NCBI GenBank assembly: GCA_008680965.1 | Contig: NAKE01000001.1 | Location: forward strand, 1,426,001 to 1,490,000 | From: Collinsella aerofaciens | GTDB lineage: Bacteria > Actinomycetota > Coriobacteriia > Coriobacteriales > Coriobacteriaceae | DNA: 64,000 nucleotides | Reading direction: 5' to 3' | Shown here: positions 34,170 to 42,970 of the stretch, piece by piece | Layout: each line of letters opens with the position of its first letter | Numbering within the stretch: position 1 is the first letter of the stretch | Made by a program: the position numbers and the translations under genes | Notes under the pieces: generated by a model | What the model was told of the DNA's origin: nothing | The model's database searches: none | Seen by the model: only the letters and a program-made list of their open reading frames with translations

Positions 34170-35273
34170 CTACTCCTCAATCATGCTCTTGAGCTGCGCT
34201 AGGGACTTCTCCCTCTCCGCACCCACCACGTCGTTGACCCGACCAAAGTCAATCTGCTTGGATGCTAACTCGACATCATCTAGATTCTGAAGCACTCTGT
34301 CCGTGAGGTCCGTGAGTCGCAGAATACTCACGTTCCTGCTCGAGGTTCCGTTCTTGGGCAGCACTTCTACCAGCGGCGTATTGAGATTTATGGCAAAAGC
34401 CGTACCGTGGAACGAGTCCGTGACTAGGCATGCTGCGTTGTCGACATACGAGAGAAACTCAGCAAGCGTCGGCAGCCACTTGAACTTGCCCTCGCGTGAG
34501 GCCTGGTGCAGGCTTGCGGAGATCCGTATCAGGGGCAAGCCAAGCTTTTTGGCAACCTTCACGGCGTACTGCCCCACCGTCGGGTCGCTGTGAATCTGGT
34601 AGACGAGGATGTATTCGCCCTTCGGGGCAGGTGCCGCCATCCTTCTCCACGCCTCGCCATCAAGCAGCAGCGTGGGATCGACAACCTGTCCGGCCTCTAT
34701 GCCCCACGAGGCAAGCTGCTCGCGCGCGGCATCCTCGCGTACGAACACGGCCTCATATGCTCGAAGGTCCTCGAGAAACCTGGGGCGCACGCTATCCGGC
34801 ATATTCTTCTTACCAAAGCTTGCCGCATATGAGATGCGCCTTGCGCCCTCGGGAGCAAACTCAAGCGCGTATGACAGGTCGTATGCGCCCGAGCTGATGG
34901 GACCCCACACCTGATCGCTTCCAGTCATATAGACATCGGCCTTGGGCGGATTAGCCTTCAGCTCCTCCAGGGATGCATAGTGAGGGCTCATCTTAAGCAG
35001 CTGGGAACGCTCACGCGCAAACCGCTTGCCCGCCACCCTTGTCTCAGGCTCCATCAGAAGTCTGTAGACAGACTTCTTCAACGGGTTCCCGTTCCAGGAC
35101 GGCTTTGTCGAAAGAAGCGTCCTCACCTGCTGGGATACGTCCTCACAAGCAGGTACATAGTCCATAATCTCGAACTCATGCCCCAAGCTCTCTACCGCTC
35201 GTTGTGTCGCATATGCCTGGAGCAGGGAGCCATAATTAGAGATTGCGTGCCTGGTTATGCAGGATACTTTCAC
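34170..35273 (-). CDS. Polysaccharide pyruvyl transferase family protein (second copy)
   Basis: A 367-residue PS_pyruv_trans protein: ITRHAISNYGSLLQAYATQR, YMTGSDQVWGP, VDPTLLLDG and LVTDSFHGTAFAINLNTPLV. The GTG at 35273 has GGAGG six bases upstream. It ends just before the second FrhB-like gene, forming a pair equivalent to the one at 25605-29402. Confidence 0.88.
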   Translation of the reverse strand: MKVSCITRHAISNYGSLLQAYATQRAVESLGHEFEIMDYVPACEDVSQQVRTLLSTKPSWNGNPLKKSVYRLLMEPETRVAGKRFARERSQLLKMSPHYASLEELKANPPKADVYMTGSDQVWGPISSGAYDLSYALEFAPEGARRISYAASFGKKNMPDSVRPRFLEDLRAYEAVFVREDAAREQLASWGIEAGQVVDPTLLLDGEAWRRMAAPAPKGEYILVYQIHSDPTVGQYAVKVAKKLGLPLIRISASLHQASREGKFKWLPTLAEFLSYVDNAACLVTDSFHGTAFAINLNTPLVEVLPKNGTSSRNVSILRLTDLTDRVLQNLDDVELASKQIDFGRVNDVVGAEREKSLAQLKSMIEE

Positions 35274-35345
35274 GTGTTTCCTCCGATTGATATCGAGCAA
35301 CCGCTATTTCTGAATTTTTGCATTCGATTTTTCCACCCGGCTGCA

Positions 35346-36482
35346 CTACAGCGCCTCCTCAGTCTCGTACACGTGCGCGTCGGCTCGGCTTGCGTCGGAA
35401 AGGCCGTCGTTGATCGCGGCGTGCATGTCGCAGGTGGAAAGAGCGTCCAGCTCCTCCTTCGTCACCTTGCCCGACTCGTAGTCGCGCACGATGGGGAGCT
35501 CGTGCATGTCGAACTTCTTGCCGGGCTTGAGCTTGTGCGCCAGCACCCACGACGCGGGTTTCCAGATGTACTTGTGCATGGCCGGAGACACGGAGCCGAT
35601 CATCCAGCAGTTGCGGTCGCAGTGGCGCACGCAGCCGCGCACTTTCTCGGCCTGGGCGCTCTCCCACAGCTCATCCCAAGACTCGTCGTTAAGGTTGCCC
35701 ATAACGAGCTTCTCCTTGGTGCCGTTGCAGGGCATGACGTCGCCGTAGGGGTCGATGAAGAACGTGTCGAACGCCATATCGCACGGGAGCAGGCGCTTCT
35801 GCCCATAGATGTAGTTGATGAGGCCCATGTTGAAGTACGCGCGGAACCACTTCTTGGGCTCGTTGGACTTGAGGAGCTCGTTTACCAGGTCCTCGAAGTT
35901 CTGGGCCACCATGGGACGGTCCTTAATGATGTTCTTCGCCTCGACAAAGTAGAAGCTGTTGTGCAGGCTGGCGGTGGCGAACTCCATGCCGAGCTCGTCG
36001 GAAAGCTTGTACAGCGGCACCAAGTCCGCAGCGTTGCGATCCTGCACAGTCATGCCAAAGCCCACGTCCGGGTGCTTCATTTCCACGAGCTTCTTGAGCG
36101 TCTCGTAGCCGCGGTTGAAGCCGTTCTGGAGACCGCGGATCTCATCGTTGGTCTGCTGCAGGCCCTCGATGGAGATGCGGATTCCCACCTGGGGGAATTC
36201 CTCGGCAAGGGCGATGATGCGGTCGGTGAAGAAGCCGTTGGTGGAGATGACGATGCGGTCGGACTTCTTGTACAGCTCGCGCACGATATCCGCAAGGTCG
36301 GTCCTGATGAAGGGCTCGCCACCGGTGATGTTGGTGAAGTACATGCGCGGGAGCTTCTTGATCACGTCGAGGGAGAGCTCCTCCTCCGGACGGCTGGGAG
36401 CCTTGTAGCGGTTGCACATGGTGCAGCGCGCGTTGCAGCGGTACGTTACGATTACGGTTCCGTTGAGTTTCTTCTCGGCCAT
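35346..36482 (-). CDS. Radical SAM protein with SPASM-like C-terminus
   Basis: A 378-residue radical SAM enzyme. CNARCTMC (about residue 16) binds the catalytic cluster, and ITGGEPFIR and ISTNG follow. The C-terminal part has further Cys residues (CNGT, CVRHCDRNC) that would bind an auxiliary cluster. Radical SAM/SPASM proteins are known in some polysaccharide loci, with unknown glycan chemistry. It lies four bases after the preceding glycosyltransferase gene, in the same operon. Confidence 0.88.
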   Translation of the reverse strand: MAEKKLNGTVIVTYRCNARCTMCNRYKAPSRPEEELSLDVIKKLPRMYFTNITGGEPFIRTDLADIVRELYKKSDRIVISTNGFFTDRIIALAEEFPQVGIRISIEGLQQTNDEIRGLQNGFNRGYETLKKLVEMKHPDVGFGMTVQDRNAADLVPLYKLSDELGMEFATASLHNSFYFVEAKNIIKDRPMVAQNFEDLVNELLKSNEPKKWFRAYFNMGLINYIYGQKRLLPCDMAFDTFFIDPYGDVMPCNGTKEKLVMGNLNDESWDELWESAQAEKVRGCVRHCDRNCWMIGSVSPAMHKYIWKPASWVLAHKLKPGKKFDMHELPIVRDYESGKVTKEELDALSTCDMHAAINDGLSDASRADAHVYETEEAL

Positions 36483-36485
36483 GGG

Positions 36486-37769
36486 TTAGGCCACCACCTT
36501 CCGGTCAATTAGTTCTTGATACAGGGAGACGAGATTCCGGATGTACTTCTCTTGATTACAGTTCTCTGCCACGAATGAACGGCAATGCGCGCTCATCGCG
36601 GCGTAAGCCGCAGGATCGACGGCCACCGCCGCACCCCTACGGATTGCATCTGCGAGTCCTGCCTCATCGTGGGCTTCAGCCAGGAAGCCCGTTTCACCCT
36701 CACGTACCAGCTCGGGTATTCCGCCCATGTTCGTACCGATAACGGGCTTGCCCGCGGCGAGTGCCTCGAGAACCGCATATGGCGCGTTCTCGAGCCACTC
36801 TGACGGCGCAGCCGCCAGAGTGGCTCGATTCACAAGTCCGCGCAGGGCGTCACCGGTTTTATATCCAACCAGCTCAATCCTCGAGCTTATTTCGTTTGGC
36901 ATTGCGGAAACTTTGACCTTCACAGCATCACATTCAGGGCCATCGCCTGCAATAACAAGACGCCAATCAGGGATCACCGGTGCCGCCTTCTCAAAAGCAT
37001 GTACGAGCGTTAACACGCCTTTCTCGCGAGAAAGGCGTCCCAGATACAGCATGTAGGGATCTTCATTATTTTGGTTGGCAACTTCCCGTGACATCGAATC
37101 GGGATTCAGGAAATTCCGCATGAGGACAAGCTGACGCTCGGGAAGCCCCGCTTCAATAAACTTGTTCCGCATGAACTCACTCGGGCAGATGATGCGATCG
37201 AGACGTGAATAGGTTTTGTGCCGTTTAAGCCACTCCGCCTCAGCCACCGCTAACGCGCTTTTTGCGATCGAACCCTTTACGCACTTCTTCTTAAGGCAAT
37301 TGCCAAAATGACCCCCGAGACACGAATCGCAAACGTTGCCCTCGGAATCAAGCATAAGATAGCTCGGGCAAGCAAGAATCAAGTCGTGCGAGGTATACAC
37401 AACCGGCGTTGGATGCTGCTTTAGCCAAGGAGCGTCCAAGATGGAAAACGTAATCTGCCTATGAGTGAGATTGAGATGGATTACATCGGGCTGGAATTCA
37501 CGGCACAGCGCATCGAACTTCTCGCGCGCCTCTTTGGAATACACAAGTGCCTGCGCGGCCTTCGCCTTATCGACAATAGAGCTCGGTCCGTTATAGTCGC
37601 GATTCGTTACAAAGTAACGCGACCACTCAGTCGGCTCATTACGCTCATCCTCCATGCTGAAGAAGGCAACTTCATGCCCAAGAGCGCGAAGACCATCGGC
37701 AAGAGCAAAGTAGTACGTCTCGCTTCCACCCTTGCGCCAATGAAACTTATTTACAAGAAGGATCTTCAT
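36486..37769 (-). CDS. Glycosyltransferase family 4
   Basis: A 427-residue GT4 enzyme: ILLVNKFHWRKGGSETYYF at the N-terminus, YLGRLSREKGVLTLVHAFEK for nucleotide-sugar binding, and the EX7E-type APSEWLENAPYAVLEALAAGKP. It overlaps the next-upstream gene by one base. A double hairpin lies in the EX7E region (36765-36828). Confidence 0.92.
   Translation of the reverse strand: MKILLVNKFHWRKGGSETYYFALADGLRALGHEVAFFSMEDERNEPTEWSRYFVTNRDYNGPSSIVDKAKAAQALVYSKEAREKFDALCREFQPDVIHLNLTHRQITFSILDAPWLKQHPTPVVYTSHDLILACPSYLMLDSEGNVCDSCLGGHFGNCLKKKCVKGSIAKSALAVAEAEWLKRHKTYSRLDRIICPSEFMRNKFIEAGLPERQLVLMRNFLNPDSMSREVANQNNEDPYMLYLGRLSREKGVLTLVHAFEKAAPVIPDWRLVIAGDGPECDAVKVKVSAMPNEISSRIELVGYKTGDALRGLVNRATLAAAPSEWLENAPYAVLEALAAGKPVIGTNMGGIPELVREGETGFLAEAHDEAGLADAIRRGAAVAVDPAAYAAMSAHCRSFVAENCNQEKYIRNLVSLYQELIDRKVVA
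36765..36828. repeat. Two overlapping perfect hairpins inside a GT4 gene
   Basis: CTCGAGAAC (36765-36773) pairs with GTTCTCGAG (36786-36794). TCGAGCCACTCTG (36790-36802) pairs with CAGAGTGGCTCGA (36816-36828), with CGGC/GCCG pairing further in. The arms share TCGAG, as in the two FrhB-like genes. Confidence 0.8.
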
Positions 37770-38872
37770 TACGCAACACCCTCATACAAAGCAAGCGTCC
37801 TTTGGACGACGCTGTTCCAGTCATAGCCATTAATCGCGCGGTCACGTGCCATGGCGCCCAGCTTCTCCGCTTGGGCAGAATCCGCTATCAGGCCTTCAAG
37901 CACGTCGCGCAGCGCCCCCGCGTCTCCGTGTGGGAACGTGAGCCCGCAACCCTGCAGAACATCCGCGCACTCGGGAATATCCGAGGTAACGCATGCCGCA
38001 CCGTGAGACATGGCCTCCAGCAAGCTCATGGGCAGGCCCTCAACGTCGGAGGGGAGCGCGTAGCAATACGCGTTGGAGTACAGCTCGGAGAGCAGGTTGC
38101 CCTCAACGTGGCCGGTAAAGAGCGCGCGGGGGTCGGACGCGGCAGCCTCTTTGAGCGCCACGGCGTAGTCGTCCGTATCGGAGGAGTCGCCCGCGATAAC
38201 CAGGCGCTTATCCGTCTTTACCTGCTTGTACGCCTCCAACAACAGTTCCGGTCGCTTCTCGGGCACAATGCGACCGAGGTAGAGGACATAGGAGCCCTGG
38301 GTGAGCCCCCAGCGCTCGGAGATCTCCTTCGCGGGAAGATCCGCCTCGGGAGTGATGCCGTTGGGAATGAGCGTAGCCTCGCGGCCGTAAGCCTCCTTGA
38401 AGTACTCCTGATTGCCCCGGGAAAGCACGACGAGCGCATCCGCGCACTTGGCCGCCGTCGCCTCGCCGAACTTGATGTACTTGGAAGCCAAGCCGCCCCA
38501 TTTTGCACGCTGCCAGTCCAGGCCGTGGATCGTTGCCACGGTCCTGATGTCCGTGGAACGCGCAAAACGAAGGGGGACGCACGGCCCCTCTGCGTGAAAG
38601 TGAATTACGTCTGCCCCGTCTTTGATGGCGGCCCTTGTTGCGGCAAAGCTGCTCGTGAGCGCAGAGAGCCCCTTGATGTCCAGAGCCTTTACGGGAACGA
38701 TGCGGTAGCCATCCTTCTCGTAGGGCTCGGAAGGAGCTCCTTCGCCCATACGGTCGTAGCAGGTTACTTGGTGACCAAGGTCTGCCATACGGCGAGCAAG
38801 CTCGCCTACCACCACTTCTACGCCGCCCTCGCGCGAACCCGTTCTCTTTTGGCCTATCATGGCGATGCGCAT
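37769..38872 (-). CDS. Glycosyltransferase family 4
   Basis: A 367-residue GT4 enzyme of the WcfI/RfaB type: AMIGQKRTGSREGGVEVVVGE, HFHAEGP, YLGRIVPEKRPELLLEAYK and ALPSDVEGLPMSLLEAMSHGA. The start at 38872 is one base after the stop of the sugar transferase gene. As the second enzyme encoded in the operon it may add the second sugar. Confidence 0.92.
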   Translation of the reverse strand: MRIAMIGQKRTGSREGGVEVVVGELARRMADLGHQVTCYDRMGEGAPSEPYEKDGYRIVPVKALDIKGLSALTSSFAATRAAIKDGADVIHFHAEGPCVPLRFARSTDIRTVATIHGLDWQRAKWGGLASKYIKFGEATAAKCADALVVLSRGNQEYFKEAYGREATLIPNGITPEADLPAKEISERWGLTQGSYVLYLGRIVPEKRPELLLEAYKQVKTDKRLVIAGDSSDTDDYAVALKEAAASDPRALFTGHVEGNLLSELYSNAYCYALPSDVEGLPMSLLEAMSHGAACVTSDIPECADVLQGCGLTFPHGDAGALRDVLEGLIADSAQAEKLGAMARDRAINGYDWNSVVQRTLALYEGVA

Positions 38873-38873
38873 G

Positions 38874-39656
38874 CTACACGGCACCTTCCCCAGAGAACAT
38901 CGTCTTCAGCGTGCCGAATATCAACCGCAGATCCTGGCGCAGGCTGCGATTCTCTATATAGTGAAGATCCAGCTCAACCATTTCGTTGAAGCCCAGGTAG
39001 CTGCGGCCCATTACCTGCCAAGGACCGCTGCAGCCGGGTTTTACCGCCAGGCGCTTCATGTCGTGCTCGCTGTACAGGGCAACCTCGCGCGGCAGGCCGG
39101 GGCGCGGGCCAATGAGGTTCATTTGGCCCAAGAACACGTTGATGAGCTGGGGCAGCTCGTCGATGCTGTGCTTGCGAATGAAGTTACCCACACCGGGAAT
39201 AATGCGCGGGTCGTGCTTCATTTTAAACATGGGGCCAGTGGCCTCGTTTTGGGCCTGCAAGTCCTTGAGCATTTGGTCTGCGTTGGGAACCATGCTGCGG
39301 AACTTGTAGATCTTAAACAGGTAGAACGTGCCGTCTTTGCGCACGCGGCCCACGCGCCACTGTGAATATAGGGGGCTGGCGCCCGGGCTCTTTATGCAAA
39401 TGACCACGCTCAGAATTACCCCGGGAATAAAGAGCAACACCAGGGCTCCGCCGGCGGCGACAATGTCCACCGTACGCTTAACAACGCGGTAGAGCCTGTG
39501 CCCAAGCTCGGGCTTCACGCCGGAGTTGGCACCGCGCAGCATCTTGTACGCTTCTTCGTTTGTAAGGTAATCCCCCGCAGCACCGGCTGCGGCAGTGACG
39601 GAATTCGCCGTGGCGGCCGTGCGCGTCTCCCGCGCGCCCTGTGCCATGGTCATCAT
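38874..39656 (-). CDS. Undecaprenyl-phosphate sugar-1-phosphate transferase (initiating enzyme)
   Basis: A 260-residue polyisoprenyl-phosphate hexose-1-phosphate transferase of the WbaP/RfbP/CpsE C-terminal type. One membrane segment (about 65-90) precedes the catalytic core with KFRSMVPNAD, RKHSIDELPQLINVFLGQM and NLIGPRPGLP. It would put the first sugar phosphate on undecaprenyl phosphate. ATG 39656 has GGAG six bases upstream. Confidence 0.93.
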   Translation of the reverse strand: MMTMAQGARETRTAATANSVTAAAGAAGDYLTNEEAYKMLRGANSGVKPELGHRLYRVVKRTVDIVAAGGALVLLFIPGVILSVVICIKSPGASPLYSQWRVGRVRKDGTFYLFKIYKFRSMVPNADQMLKDLQAQNEATGPMFKMKHDPRIIPGVGNFIRKHSIDELPQLINVFLGQMNLIGPRPGLPREVALYSEHDMKRLAVKPGCSGPWQVMGRSYLGFNEMVELDLHYIENRSLRQDLRLIFGTLKTMFSGEGAV

Positions 39657-39721
39657 CGTAGGCTCCAAGAGCCCCTCCCCCAATACTTTTTGCCTTCGGT
39701 CGTCCGCTTGCGAGCTTGCAG

Positions 39722-40267
39722 CTAGGCGATCGCTCTTCTGTGATTGCGCATGACGCGCTGCTCTTTTGAAAGCACGGCAAGGCCAACGCGAGCGGTTACG
39801 CGTCGACCGCACAGGTCGAGCTCCAGATAAGCAGTGCTCTTGCGTCTGTTAATGGTTTTGATAAGGCCCTCGTGGCCCAGCAGCGGGCCTGCCGTTACTA
39901 CGACCCGGTCGCCATCTTTTAGGGCCTCGCTCATGGGCACTACGCGGTCTCCCCTATGCGTAAAGCCGCCAATAAGCTGAACCTCTTCTTTTGCCAGCGG
40001 CACAAACTGACCGTCCTGGGCAAGCACCCGGGCAAAATCGTCCATGCGCAGTAGATACTGTTGCACGGTTCGGGGATCTGCCGTATCGCAGATAAGATAA
40101 CCGGGAAAGAGCGGCTTGGTCGTATTGACCCATTCGCCGTGTACCTTGATCTCGGTCTGAAATTGGGGATAAAAGAGCTCCTGCATGGCGCCAGCCGGCA
40201 CCACATGCTCTATGCGCTCGCGCATTACATCTTCGCGACCGTTAATGACCTGAATCACATACCACAC
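39722..40267 (-). CDS. loaP: NusG-paralogue processive antiterminator (LoaP-like)
   Basis: A 181-residue NusG N-domain plus KOW protein. The start MWYVIQVINGRE, FPGYLICD in the NGN domain and the KOW stretch GDRVVVTAGPLLGHEGLIKT are typical of LoaP. Specialised NusG paralogues such as LoaP and UpxY promote read-through of long polysaccharide operons. I chose GTG 40267 with AAAGGGGG eight bases upstream. It is the first gene of the operon and is preceded by a structured leader. Confidence 0.88.
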   Translation of the reverse strand: MWYVIQVINGREDVMRERIEHVVPAGAMQELFYPQFQTEIKVHGEWVNTTKPLFPGYLICDTADPRTVQQYLLRMDDFARVLAQDGQFVPLAKEEVQLIGGFTHRGDRVVPMSEALKDGDRVVVTAGPLLGHEGLIKTINRRKSTAYLELDLCGRRVTARVGLAVLSKEQRVMRNHRRAIA

Positions 40268-40298
40268 GAGCACCACCCCCTTTGTTGTCTTACGTGTG

Positions 40299-40371
40299 GC
40301 TCACGGGGTTTGGGTATGGCTTCGCCAGGGCGCTTGTGCGCTAAGGCGCTCCATATTCAAACCCTGAGCCC
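40299..40371 (-). ncRNA. Structured leader RNA upstream of loaP
   Basis: On the minus strand GGCTCAGGGTTTGAATATGG (5' side, 40371-40352) pairs with the complement at 40320-40299 in a long, slightly imperfect stem. The interior holds a GCGC-ttgt-GCGC-type small hairpin. It ends 31 bases before the loaP start. Some LoaP proteins are known to recognise RNA hairpins in 5' leaders; that this is such a site is inference. Confidence 0.55.
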
Positions 40372-41023
40372 AGTTAGACAAGCACGTGGCTCTGCCCCAC
40401 CGTGAACGGTATGTATAAGTGCAGTGACTAGAGTCGCGGACGCGTATCGCAAAATGACCGCGACCCCAGCTGGCTGCGTGCGAACCAGTCAAGCGGGAAC
40501 AAAACTGGACCGCAAGCAAACAGCTGTAGGACTGCTGCGCTTTGTCATGAAGTATCAATTCGAATGAACAGCTCGCACATAGACAAGAACATAGTCATTC
40601 GATGCCATACGCATGACGACGCTATTGGAGCTCGTGGTTTTTCCGGCACCGCCGTTACGGCCGGATGCTGATCGACCCTGCGCTTTGCGGCTTGCTGGAG
40701 CCGTGGGCACAGTTGAACCCATGTAACGTTAGTTATCCTAGCACAAGGCGACTAGAAACCGATTTAGGCCGTGCACGGCAACATATCGTACATTTGCAGT
40801 GCTTAAGGGGGTTATTTTGCAAACTTGTTCACATTGACGCAGGTTTATGCGGGTGTGGTTGTTGGAACGCACCGGCCGAGCTACAAAGCTGACGGCGAGA
40901 AATGCAAAAAGGAATTATGTTGGGTCAACAAACTATGTACAGAAGTGGGAAATAAATTGCGCAACTTTTTGTGGTATGGGTGTTGGTGTGGCGTCACTTT
41001 GGTTTGCGCGGTGGCTTCATATG
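40372..41023. other. Intergenic region with operon promoter
   Basis: About 650 bases contain no supported gene. The promoter of the minus-strand polysaccharide operon should lie near 40400-40450, where TTATACAT on the minus strand could be a -10. Short plus-strand frames here have no ribosome-binding sites and run into the tRNA. Confidence 0.45.
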
Positions 41024-41052
41024 AAAAAAGCCTCCAGTTTCCCGGAGGCTTT
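41024..41052 (-). terminator. Terminator after tRNA-Ala
   Basis: GCCTCC and GGAGGC pair over an eight-base loop, and on the minus strand a run of six T follows. It lies 11 bases past the tRNA 3' end. Confidence 0.85.
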
Positions 41053-41062
41053 GCATTCACGA

Positions 41063-41138
41063 TGGTGGAGACGAGGGGGATCGAACCCCTGACCTCTTGA
41101 CTGCCAGTCAAGCGCTCTCCCAGCTGAGCTACGCCCCC
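41063..41138 (-). tRNA. tRNA-Ala (anticodon GGC)
   Basis: A 76-base cloverleaf with encoded CCA. The acceptor stem GGGGGCG/CGTCTCC contains the G3:U70 pair that identifies alanine tRNA. The anticodon loop CTGGCAG reads GGC, the T arm has GGTTCGATCC. Confidence 0.96.
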
Positions 41139-41244
41139 GTGACGAAGACATACTATAGGGGATTGTTATGCTTGATGCAAGGGGGAATTTTGGATTGATC
41201 TTCCGCCTTACGGGTTTTCCTGGGACGGGGCAAAAATAATCACC

Positions 41245-41925
41245 CTACGAGCAATTATTTTTATCCACCGTCCCGATAAAACCCTGATGAAGTAAATAAC
41301 CGATTGCAACGCCTTGGTGGACTTGGATCTTGGCCGTTTTCCGGACGACGTTAGAGATGCCCGTGTCGGCTAACAGGCCCAGGGGGCTGTGGTCTAGTTC
41401 CCACTCTAGGCCGTGTTCGCTTACCTTGGTGTTTGGGGCTATGGCGATGATGGAAAACGTCTTGCCTTCGGCGGCTTCGATGGTCCACGACTCGCCTGCG
41501 TGAAGGATGCGGGCGATCACCTTGTCCTCGGCGATCCAGATAGGGGCGTCCTCGTAGCCCGCAAGCAACCCCAGTACGGAAAGCGCCATATCCGGACGGC
41601 CGCCGGTGGCGCAGGTCGCAACCACTTCGGCACCCGGCCAGCGACGGCGGACGGAATCGAGCGCCAGCGCCAGATCGGTATAGTCCTTGTACGGGTCATG
41701 GCGCTCGACTTCAAAGTCGATGGCGGCATCGACCAGCGCGCGGCCGGCATCGCTCACCGTGTCGACATCTCCAACATATACGTCGCAGCAAAGCCCCGCG
41801 CCCAGCAGCGCGTCGAGCCCGCGGTCCACGGCGACAACGTGGTCGCACTCCCCCGCCAGCTGACGCAGCAAATCCGCGCTCGCCACCACGGGCGAGCCGC
41901 AGACCACCAATACCTTACAAGCCAT
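41245..41925 (-). CDS. thiN: Thiamine pyrophosphokinase
   Basis: A 226-residue enzyme that makes thiamine diphosphate from thiamine and ATP. Family blocks are HVVAVDRGLDALL, YVGDVDTVSDAG, DPYKDYTDLALAL and ATGGRPDMALSVL, with the metal-binding Asp residues. The gene follows the HAD phosphatase gene after nine bases, so the two form an operon. Confidence 0.93.
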   Translation of the reverse strand: MACKVLVVCGSPVVASADLLRQLAGECDHVVAVDRGLDALLGAGLCCDVYVGDVDTVSDAGRALVDAAIDFEVERHDPYKDYTDLALALDSVRRRWPGAEVVATCATGGRPDMALSVLGLLAGYEDAPIWIAEDKVIARILHAGESWTIEAAEGKTFSIIAIAPNTKVSEHGLEWELDHSPLGLLADTGISNVVRKTAKIQVHQGVAIGYLLHQGFIGTVDKNNCS

Positions 41926-41934
41926 AGACCTCGC

Positions 41935-42624
41935 CTATCCCTCAAACGCAAGCACGCGGGCCAAATCCAGGTCCTCATAACTATCGATAAAGATGTCGCA
42001 GTTTTCGCGAACCTCATCGCGCTCCATACGACCGAGCGGGTCATAGATGCCCACGCGCTTAAAGTCAGCGATACCAGAGCTCTTAAGGCCAAAGACGGCG
42101 TCCTCAAACACCCACGCGCGCTCAAACTTGTGCCCGTGGCGCTCCTCCAGACGGCGCAGCGCCAGCTCGTACACATCAGGGAAATGCTTGGAGCGGCCCG
42201 CCTCGCCCGTCGTGGTAATAAACTCCATATAGCGATCAAGGCCAGCGCCCGCAAGCGCAGACGTAACCAGCTCGGCCGGCGTGGACGTGGCAACGCACAT
42301 GGCAATACCGGTCTCCTTCGCCTGCTTCAAAAAAGCAAGCAGGCCCTCGCGCGGCGGCACCTTGGAGTAGCCATCGATCAGGATGTCGCTCAGCTCGCGG
42401 TAGAGCTCCTCGCCATTTGTGCCAATGCCCCAGGTGTCGTGGTAGGCCTGGCACTCATCCTCGAGCGACAAGTGCTCAAACTGGGCAAAATCGTCGACCG
42501 TCACGTCAACTCCGTGGCGGTGCAATAACTCGGGCTGGGCATAGGCCCAAACGGGGGTGCTATTAACCAGCGTGCCGTCGCAATCGAAAATAAAAGCAAC
42601 ACTCGGGGCAGCGATGTGGTCCAT
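41935..42624 (-). CDS. HAD-superfamily phosphatase (beta-phosphoglucomutase-like)
   Basis: A 229-residue HAD hydrolase of subfamily IA. Motif I is FIFDCDGTLVNS, motif II VATSTP, motif III with Lys is GRSKHFPDVYE, and motif IV is VFEDAVFGLKSS. The substrate is not predictable from sequence; sugar phosphates or nucleotides are usual. ATG 42624 has AAAGG seven bases upstream. It is divergent from glgB. Confidence 0.9.
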   Translation of the reverse strand: MDHIAAPSVAFIFDCDGTLVNSTPVWAYAQPELLHRHGVDVTVDDFAQFEHLSLEDECQAYHDTWGIGTNGEELYRELSDILIDGYSKVPPREGLLAFLKQAKETGIAMCVATSTPAELVTSALAGAGLDRYMEFITTTGEAGRSKHFPDVYELALRRLEERHGHKFERAWVFEDAVFGLKSSGIADFKRVGIYDPLGRMERDEVRENCDIFIDSYEDLDLARVLAFEG

Positions 42625-42667
42625 AGACGAGCCTTTCGATGTCAAAGGGTAAACAACCTGCTAAAAA

Positions 42668-42736
42668 CGTTTTACCAAACGTAAACCTAACAATCTAGAA
42701 TCCCTAATTGGTAAAGCTGTCAAGAGTTTTACCATC
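42668..42736. promoter_or_regulatory. Cluster of TGGTAAAACG-like operator motifs upstream of glgB
   Basis: CGTTTTACCA (42668-42677), TTGGTAAAGC (42708-42717) and GTTTTACCATC (42726-42736) are copies in both orientations. The last two form an inverted repeat. The first is the exact complement of TGGTAAAACG at 52760-52769 upstream of the GH13-GH77 gene. The pattern fits a LacI-type or similar sugar regulator. Confidence 0.5.
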
Positions 42737-42970
42737 GCAATTCTGCCAGTGGTATAAACATGGCGCTTACCGATTAAACGCCACCACAAATCCACTTTCG
42801 TCCATAAAACTAACGTACAGGTGTTATCGTAGTTTTTGCCGAAAGTTCCACCGAGCACGCGAGGTGGAACGAATCATAGAACTGTCGCCGTCCCTTCGAT
42901 TCGTGCAGCCTTGGACCTTTCGCATCTAGTCACCAAGGCAACACGCTGCCGCGTCATGATGGGATCAAAC

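Noticed and set aside
40825..41100. Two short plus-strand frames before the tRNA
   Set aside because: They read into the tRNA-Ala gene and its terminator on the opposite strand and lack ribosome-binding sites.
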